Shown here: positions 57,922 through 64,000 of the stretch, one piece after another | How the letters are laid out: each line of letters opens with the position of its first letter | Position numbering within the stretch: position 1 is the stretch's first letter | DNA from: Portulaca oleracea | Lineage: Eukaryota; Streptophyta; Magnoliopsida; Caryophyllales; Portulacaceae | Reading direction: 5' to 3' | DNA: 64,000 bases | NCBI GenBank assembly: GCA_029582165.1 | Contig: CM055874.1 | Span: 32,673,383 to 32,737,382 of the forward strand | Position numbers and translations under genes: made by a program | Notes under the pieces: model-generated | Told to the model about the DNA's origin: nothing | Seen by the model: only the letters and a program-made list of their open reading frames with translations | Databases searched by the model: none

Positions 57922-57931
57922 AAATTTGGAT

Positions 57932-58489
57932 GAAAAAAAGAAAGCTCATATGTTGACGGGTAACAGAGCAACAGGGGCGGTGGAAGATGCAAAGCCCATA
58001 TGTTAAGAGAAGTCCTTTGAATTGTTAACAACGTTCTTCCATTTTCAATAATATGGTGTTTTGGTCTTGATGTTGGTTCTGCAATTGGCAGACTCTTCAA
58101 ATAGCAAAAGCATGATCATGATTTGCATCACTTTTTGGCTTTTTTTTTATAAACTCTTTATTTGGAAATCAAGTAACCAGACATGTCTTCCTTTCTTTTT
58201 CAATTTTTCCATTCTTTGTTTTGGAACATCAAGTGACTTTTGTAGTCACTTTATAATTATTTTTTCTTTTTTTTTGTTGTTGTGTACATTGATGGGTTTA
58301 GTGGACAAGTTCTAACCACTTGAATCAAATTGATATTAATCTTCAAGGAGAAATTCCCAAACTCAAAAGTTGAGCAGCCTTGTACAAAATTTGCAAACTT
58401 GGATGTCAAGAATAATTTTTGAAGGCAAAACCTGCAAATTTCAAAGTCGGGCAATCTTTAATAAATCCATCTCAAAGACAACTTAATAA
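57932..58489. other. Non-coding interior of the TR-GAG-like element
   Basis: A T-rich stretch at 58,130-58,290. No coding or repeat structure recognised. Confidence 0.4.
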
Positions 58490-58985
58490 TCGGAAGACAA
58501 GCGGTGACCTTTGATTGTCCTCTTCAGTGGGAGACATCAATTCGGCTAGTCTTGAGCATATCCTGGCGATCCGAGGACAAGCGGTGACCTTTGATTGTTC
58601 TCCTCAGTTGTGGACATCAATTCGGCCCATCTTGAGACTATCTTGGCAATCAGAAGACAAGCGGTGACCTTTGATTGTCCTCCTCCTCCGCTGGGGACAT
58701 CAATTCGGCCCGTCTCGAGACTATCTTGGCAATCAGAAGACAAGCGGTGAACTTTGATTGTCCTCCTCAGTCGTGGACCTCAATTCGGCCCATCTTAAGC
58801 CTATCTTGGCAATCAGAAGACAAGCGGTGATCTTTGATTGTCCTCTTCTGTTGGGGACATCAATTCGGCCCATTTTGAGCATGTCTTAGTGATCAGAAGA
58901 CAAGCGGTGACCTTTGATTGTCCTCCTCAGTTGGGGACATCAATTCGGCCCGTCTTGAACATGTCTTTTATCGATGAAGCAGATG
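58490..58985. repeat. Tandem array, about 81-base unit
   Basis: Six units share gacaagcggtgacctttgat (starts about 58,496, 58,576, 58,656, 58,739, 58,819, 58,899) and acatcaattcggcc. Inside the TR-GAG-like element. Confidence 0.92.
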
Positions 58986-59059
58986 GTGGCCCTTGAGTGT
59001 TCTCCTCCGTTGGGAACATGAGACGACCCATCTTGATGACAACCTACTCACTTGGAGGT

Positions 59060-59750
59060 TGTCGGCCCTTTGATGATTTGATACTCATGATCTTTGACGC
59101 CTCGAATATCTTGACTTTAGAAATTCAGCATTCTTTGTTGACTTAAATCTTGAACTTTGTTGACTTGATAATATTTGACTTAAGAGTCTTGAGTTTGGAC
59201 TGCCTGAAACTTGAAAGTCTTTCATTCTATGACTTGTAAGTCATGGACTTGGGAGTCTCTTGTTTTACTGACTTGAAAATCTTGAATTTTGACTTCGGAG
59301 TCTTTTAACTTTGATGACTGGAGAATTTTTTGATTGAAAATCTTGAATTTGGACTTTACGAGACTTTCGTAGTCATGACTTGTAAGTCATGGAATTTGAC
59401 TTGGGAGTGTTGGAGTATGACTTAGGAGTCTTTACTTTTGGTGACTTAAGACTTTTTTTTTTTGAAAGTTTGGGATTTGGACTCGTGAGTCTTTGGTTTT
59501 GATGATTTGGAAGTCTAGGATGTTGATTTGAGAGTCTTTAATTTTATGGATGACTTGAAAGTCTTGAATTTTTGACTTGTGAGTCTTGATTTAGTTGAGA
59601 ACTTGTTGCCTCATGTCAGACGAGTTCTGGTCTTCTAATGCGCTCGTGTACCCCCCTCCAGGGGTCCACTTCGCAGCGGGTTCACAGGATGACTTGGAAG
59701 TCTTGAATTTTTTGACTTGGGAGTCTTTTTTTTAACTTGACTTGAAAACT
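59060..59750. repeat. Diffuse short repeat, gacttg-aagtcttgaatttt
   Basis: Variants of gacttgaaagtcttgaattttgac and gacttgggagtcttt recur irregularly, giving alternating GACTT/AAGTC inverted words. Non-coding. Confidence 0.8.
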
Positions 59751-59819
59751 TGGAATAAGTTCAATCGGATTCGTCGCTCTCGTCTTCATCGAACACGATC
59801 TTGCCTTCATTTTTAAGCT

Positions 59820-61394
59820 TCATGACAAGCTCCTTAAAAGTTTGACACTTCTCCAATGTATGGCTAATGATCCTGTGGTACTTGCAGTATTTAGGGTCAT
59901 TGATTCTTCCAGCTTCATTTGGACGCTTCGACTCTGGAAGTTTAATAATTCCTTTCTCAAGAAGTTTTTAAGTATTTCAGGTGTATCACCGTTGGAAAAA
60001 GGATATTCTTTCTCTTCAAAAATCATGGATGAAGGAATTCCTTTTGACATGCCCCCGAGTGAAGCTTGCTTCTCCTTGACACTTGGTCTTCTCGCATCAT
60101 GTTTGAAAATTGTGAGCTCCATGTCATGTGCTCGCATTGCCAAGCCTTGAAAAGTAGTTGGCTTACTCATATTCAAAACATAAAGCAGATCCCATTCCAT
60201 GCCTTGTATACACATCTCGACAACGGAGGCTTCAGACAATCGATCTTTGCACTCAAGGCTGAGTGACCTCCAATGATTGATATAGTCCAAGACTAGCTCC
60301 CGGTACCACTGCTTCGTGTTTGTCAACTCTGTCATACTGACAGTGCGCTGAGTGTTATAGAACCGATTAAGGAATTCTTGCACCATTTCTCCCCAACTAT
60401 CGGTGGACTCTGGCTCCAAGTCTGTATACTAATCAAAGGCGATTCCTTTAAGGGCTCTAATGAACTGCTTCACCAGTCAATCTCCCTCAGTCCCAACATT
60501 ATTGCATATCTCGATGAAATGAGCTATATGCTGCTTAGGATTCCCTTTACCATCGAAGTGAGTAAATTTCGGCAGTTGATAGCTATAAGGCATGCGAAGT
60601 GCGTCAATCCTCTTTGTGTAAGGCTTCATGTACAATTGAGTTTTATGAGAGCCTCCCTCGATATGAGCTTTTATCCCATCAGCTACTAGTTTTTGGATCT
60701 GCTCCACAAACAATGAGCCCGAGCCGGAATCTTCCTTCTTCCCTTCTTCTTCATCAGAATCTTCGTGATTGGATCCCTTGTCGGAATCTTCATCTTTTGA
60801 GCTAATGACATAGTATCTAGCGGGTCGCTTCTCTAACTTTTTTGTCAACTTCTTAATCCGTTTATCTTGGCGCTTGATATTCTCGGTTTTCTCCTCGCTT
60901 TCCCTATCAAGTCTAGCTAGGGAGACCTTCATAGCTTTGAGCTCTTCTTCATAATTAATGGCTCCAGTGGTCATAATCGGCATAACAACAGTGTCAATGG
61001 ATTCGGTTTCGGAATGTGAGAGCGTGTCACTTGGAGACTTCAACATTTCTCCATCGCTCTCGTAATCGTCGGTTTCTTCATTAGATGGTTGCGCCACAAA
61101 CTCTATGTGACAGTGGAGTTCGTCCATCCATAGAGCGGATGCTTCCTTTAGAGGGATTCGAACGAATTTCTCTCTCAGCAAATGAGACGTAATGTGACTT
61201 GTCCCTGGTAAGTTGGAATCAACAACATGTGACGGCGTAATTACGTTAGTTTGTTTTTGGGCCTCCATAGCAGCGATCTTGGCTATCCTTCTTGTGACTA
61301 CTCCATTGGACATCACACTAGCAGTCGTTGACCCTTGGGATTTGGACGACACAACTTTCTTCGAAGAATGAGGGATGTTATTCCTAGAAGCCAT
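59820..61394 (-). pseudogene. gag of the TR-GAG-like element, two in-frame stops
   Basis: From the ATG at 61,394 (MASRNN) the frame runs 305 codons with an acidic middle and a K/R-E coiled-coil-like stretch (about residues 160-200). It enters the capsid region (YQLPKFTHFDGKGNPKQHI), then meets TGA at 60,477-60,479 and TAG at 60,429-60,431. The same frame continues through 59,820 with typical gag sequence (MVQEFLNRFYNTQ, then LEKYTHY-unlike MRAHDMELTIF). No frameshift is needed, so two nonsense changes alone break it. Confidence 0.85.
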
Positions 61395-61449
61395 GTCTTT
61401 TGTGAATGATTGGTGATTTGTCTTTGGAGAAAGAGATGAGAGGTAGATT

Positions 61450-61469
61450 GGTCCCACCGAGCGTGCCAA
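61450..61469 (-). other. Primer-binding site of the TR-GAG-like element
   Basis: The minus strand reads TTGGCACGCTCGGTGGGACC four bases after the 5' LTR. This box is common in plant gypsy elements; the tRNA is not assigned here. Confidence 0.6.
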
Positions 61470-61473
61470 AATT

Positions 61474-62135
61474 TGTAAACACAAATTTCCCGGTCTAAAA
61501 TAAATAAAGACAAGAAATTAGTGAACAAATATAATTGTATTAATTTCAAAGGATTTTGGGTACAATCTCTGTATATTTGTTACAAAATGAAAATGTAACT
61601 GCTCCGATTCGATCTCCTTAAATGAACTTGAGTGAGTCTTGAATGAGTACGGTTTTGGATGAATATAATCTTGGATGAATATACTCTTGAGTGAATATAA
61701 ACTTGGATGAATGTGATCTTGAACGAGGGTCCTATAAACTTGAACTCGATCAAGAGGAAGTGGTTTGATCTCCCACGAATGAACGACACGAGCTTAAACT
61801 TTGTTGTGCTTTTTCTCTTTGAGAGAGAGAGAGAGTATGACAGTTTTTGAGTCTTATTTGGATGTTTTTCCACCCCTTGAAATGAAGGAGAATGGTCTCT
61901 ATTTATAGAGAACCTAGGCTAGCCTTTGGACCCATTTTACTCCTTATAAAACAAGATAAATATTTGTGTCCCGATGACACATGGCATAATTTAATTGGCC
62001 AAAATATAACATCATTTATTTTTTTAATTAGATGATCTACCATGACATATGGCATATTATAATTGGCCGAATTAAAATAACTTGAATTTTCACGTGGCAA
62101 GTCTTGATTGGCTGACAAATTTTTTTCCTTCTACA
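61474..62135 (-). repeat. 5' LTR of the TR-GAG-like element
   Basis: 662 bases, collinear with the 3' LTR. TATA box (minus TATAAATA) at 61,900-61,907. Confidence 0.95.
61900..61907 (-). promoter_or_regulatory. TATA box of the TR-GAG-like 5' LTR
   Basis: TATAAATA on the minus strand within a GGTTCTC/GAGACC inverted context, conserved as TATAAACA in the 3' LTR. Confidence 0.55.
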
Positions 62136-62214
62136 AACGCACTTAAAAATAAAATCTGCATGGAAACTTATAAATATAGAACATTCTTTTTCTAGATTAC
62201 GATGTGATTGTCGG

Positions 62215-62370
62215 GGAAGGGAGAGAGAGATAGAGAGAGATATTAAAATGGGTGCATGTAAAAGAGTGGTGGACATATAGAAAGAACAGGGGAGAGAGAG
62301 AGAGACTGAGAGATTAAAATGGGTGCTTGAAAAAGAGTAGTAGAGAGATAAAAAGAAGGGGGGAGGGGGG

Positions 62371-62404
<34 letters not shown>

Positions 62405-62531
62405 AATATTTGAATGAGTATGTGAGAGAGAATGACATAGATATATATACATACATACATACATACATACATACAAACATACATACATACATACATACAT
62501 ACATACATACATACATACATACATACATACA

Positions 62532-62605
<74 letters not shown>
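62215..62605. repeat. (GA)n, (TACA)n and (TA)n microsatellites
   Basis: GA-rich repeats at 62,220-62,405 (with two copies of a gggtgc-tgaaaaagagt-gt unit), (ATAC)n at 62,447-62,560 and (AT)n to 62,604. ORFs through it are periodic artefacts. Confidence 0.95.
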
Positions 62606-62607
<2 letters not shown>

Positions 62608-62689
62608 AACCAGAACTGTGAGAGATTTTATTCGTTCAAAACCGGGCAAAAGGGCCCAAAGAATACAATCCTAGTTGCAAAGCATGTCT

Positions 62690-63065
62690 ATACATAAAGT
62701 GTGGTTTTTTGTATTTCTAGTAATGTATAATGTTCTATCTCTAAGGTGAGTTTTGATGCTGCTGAAGGTAACCTGAGGGCTACTGTTCCTGTTATTGAAA
62801 ATATGATGGTTTCGGGCTGTCCAAATGTTGTATATATATGATGAGAGCACAACATATGTTGCTTGTTTTTGCCATCTTTTCGCCTTCACAGTTAGGATTC
62901 TTCTGCACCAGGTTTCCCAGTCTGTGGCTGAGGGGAGCTTCATCCAATCTGATATTCTGAGGCGGACATTCTCAGCATATGGGCATTTATAGAGTAAGTG
63001 CGCAATTGATTCATCTTGGCGTTTGCACAGAGAACATGTTTTACTTATATTTGCGCGGTGTAGAC

Positions 63066-63075
<10 letters not shown>
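62690..63075 (-). mobile_element. LINE ORF2 fragment, zf-RVT end
   Basis: Minus-strand translation reads CSLCKRQDESIAHLLYKCPY, then WMKLPSATDWETW and NIWTARNHHIFNN. This is the zinc-binding C-terminal domain and following W-x-x-RN-HHIF motif of plant LINE reverse transcriptases. The reading is open over 90 codons at its end, and the fragment is bounded on the right by a (TA)n run at 63,070-63,108. Confidence 0.85.
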
Positions 63076-63108
<33 letters not shown>

Positions 63109-63114
<6 letters not shown>

Positions 63115-63480
63115 GAGAAGACTTGACCTTTAAGTCTAGAATTTTCTCTGAACTTTCCTTTTATTTTTTAAGGGAAAATTTTTTTGTTCTTTCTTACTCC
63201 AAATTTTTCATGCACTTTTTCAACTATTTTTTCCATTTCTTTTTCTTCCATTCAAACAAAAACACACATTCTCATTGTCTAAAGGTTTTTCTTTGTTTTT
63301 TTGATAAGTGGCAGCCTAAAGAGCCCTTTTATTCAAACAAAGACAAAGGTGCCAAAGAGCACCCAAAGAGGCCAAGATCTCACAATGTTCTCCAGCTGAA
63401 AGAAAAGAGAACAAAAACTGCAATCCAATAAATTAGATATTAGTAGGATCACATCCCAACAAATGTACCATAGACAAATA
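63109..63480. other. T-rich spacer between LINE fragments
   Basis: A T-rich forward strand (63,150-63,300) that could be the A-rich 3' end of the LINE to the right. No gene. Confidence 0.35.
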
Positions 63481-64000
63481 CAAAACATTGATACCTAGAT
63501 AGAACATATGCACCTCAGCAAAGCATCAGGTAATCAACAGAAAATGGCTGGTGGGATTTGGTGAAAGTTTATAGCCAGTTAATCAATTGAGTAACTGTGT
63601 GATTCTTTCCATTCAGTCGACCAAAGGCAAACCCTCCATTTGAGATTGTGCAACACTAGCTCCTTACTGCATTCCAATGGATAAAAAATGACAGCATTTC
63701 GATGGTTCCAGATCGACCACACCACAACAAAAAAGAAGCAACCCAGAAGCTCTGTCTCTGCTTGTTATGAAACTTGACCTGCTCTCATAACTCAAACTGA
63801 TCCTTCAGAGAATGTTGCAACTACAGAACCTGACCCTAGTATTGTTTAATTTCAGACCAGACAAATTGAGCGACATGGCAGTAGAGAAACCGATGTCTGT
63901 CAGTTTTAGACTGAAAACTACACAACGGACAGCAGTTGAGTTAAGCTTGTATGATTTCCTTTCTTAGCAGCATGTCGCGAGTGTTCAATCTATCAAGAAG
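63481..64000 (-). mobile_element. Second LINE ORF2 fragment, cut by the window edge
   Basis: Minus-strand translation reads LDRLNTRDMLLRKEI, then CCPLCSFQSKTDRHRFLYCH and FVWSEIKQ: the zf-RVT domain again, from a different LINE copy, with frameshifts after it. It continues beyond 64,000. Confidence 0.75.

Larger units (their letters stand above)
56447..62135 (-). mobile_element. Complete TR-GAG-like LTR retrotransposon (gag only)
   Basis: LTRs at 56,447-57,112 and 61,474-62,135 are flanked by a perfect duplication aacgc (56,442-56,446; 62,136-62,140). The PBS lies at 61,450-61,469 and the polypurine tract at 57,113-57,130. The 4.4-kb interior has a gag pseudogene next to the 5' LTR, tandem repeats, and an antisense ORF next to the 3' LTR, with no protease, RT or integrase. 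The layout matches the non-autonomous TR-GAG class, and the arrangement suggests relation to the Tat lineage, but that is tentative. Confidence 0.9.

Noticed and set aside
62449..62560. Regular short repeats that could suggest a CRISPR-like array
   Set aside because: It is a 4-base microsatellite with no spacers, in a plant nuclear context.
62037..62649. Overlapping ORFs of 95-171 codons on both strands (YVCM/HTYI repeats)
   Set aside because: They are translations of the (TACA)n and (TA)n microsatellite.

Overview
The window is nuclear DNA of a flowering plant, probably a eudicot. The evidence is one intron-rich gene for a plant-type ARIADNE RBR ubiquitin ligase, surrounded by Tat-like and Athila-like Ty3/gypsy elements, a CACTA element with CACTACAAGAAA-type ends, a hAT-like element and LINE fragments. 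No RNA gene, CRISPR array or prokaryotic operon is visible. Species is not inferable.

Bases 1-36,790 are one nested transposon cluster sitting in the 3' part of a LINE (fragments at 1-767 and 36,347-36,790). The outermost LTR element is Tat-like, on the minus strand, spans 768-36,346, and has a PBS matching tRNA-Arg. It has been hit four times: by a hAT-like element (1403-2610) and an Athila-like element (3979-12,018, target duplication gtgcc), both in its 3' LTR; by a second Tat-like element (15,967-28,304, target duplication atgcc/atgtc) in its internal region; and by a CACTA element (28,905-32,400, target duplication cta) that splits its gag. The 5' LTR at 34,386-36,346 preserves the empty sites of the two LTR insertions, so the nesting can be read base by base.

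Bases 37,544-48,984 (minus) hold the only recognised host gene: 15 coding exons that join in frame to 625 codons with RING1, IBR, RING2 (catalytic Cys at about residue 304), a coiled Ariadne region and a C-terminal NZF finger. The acceptor of exon 6 reads AA instead of AG, so the allele may be impaired or exon 6 may be skipped in frame.

From about 50,100 the right flank is again transposon-derived: a truncated Athila-like 3' end (about 50,100-54,700), an unresolved gene-like stretch with a large inverted repeat (54,700-55,480), a small MITE (55,738-56,039), a complete gag-only LTR element (56,447-62,135, target duplication aacgc) carrying an antisense ORF, microsatellites, and two minus-strand LINE fragments reaching the window edge.

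The full-length LTR elements are non-autonomous or decayed. The Athila-like and TR-GAG-like elements keep gag (and, in the Athila-like one, protease) but have no reverse transcriptase or integrase. Only the inner Tat-like element has pol remnants, and they are frame-broken. Novel structure worth checking: hairpin-forming CpG-rich arrays at the same LTR position in two different Athila-like families, the motif-dense outer Tat LTR, and the ARIADNE splice-site change.
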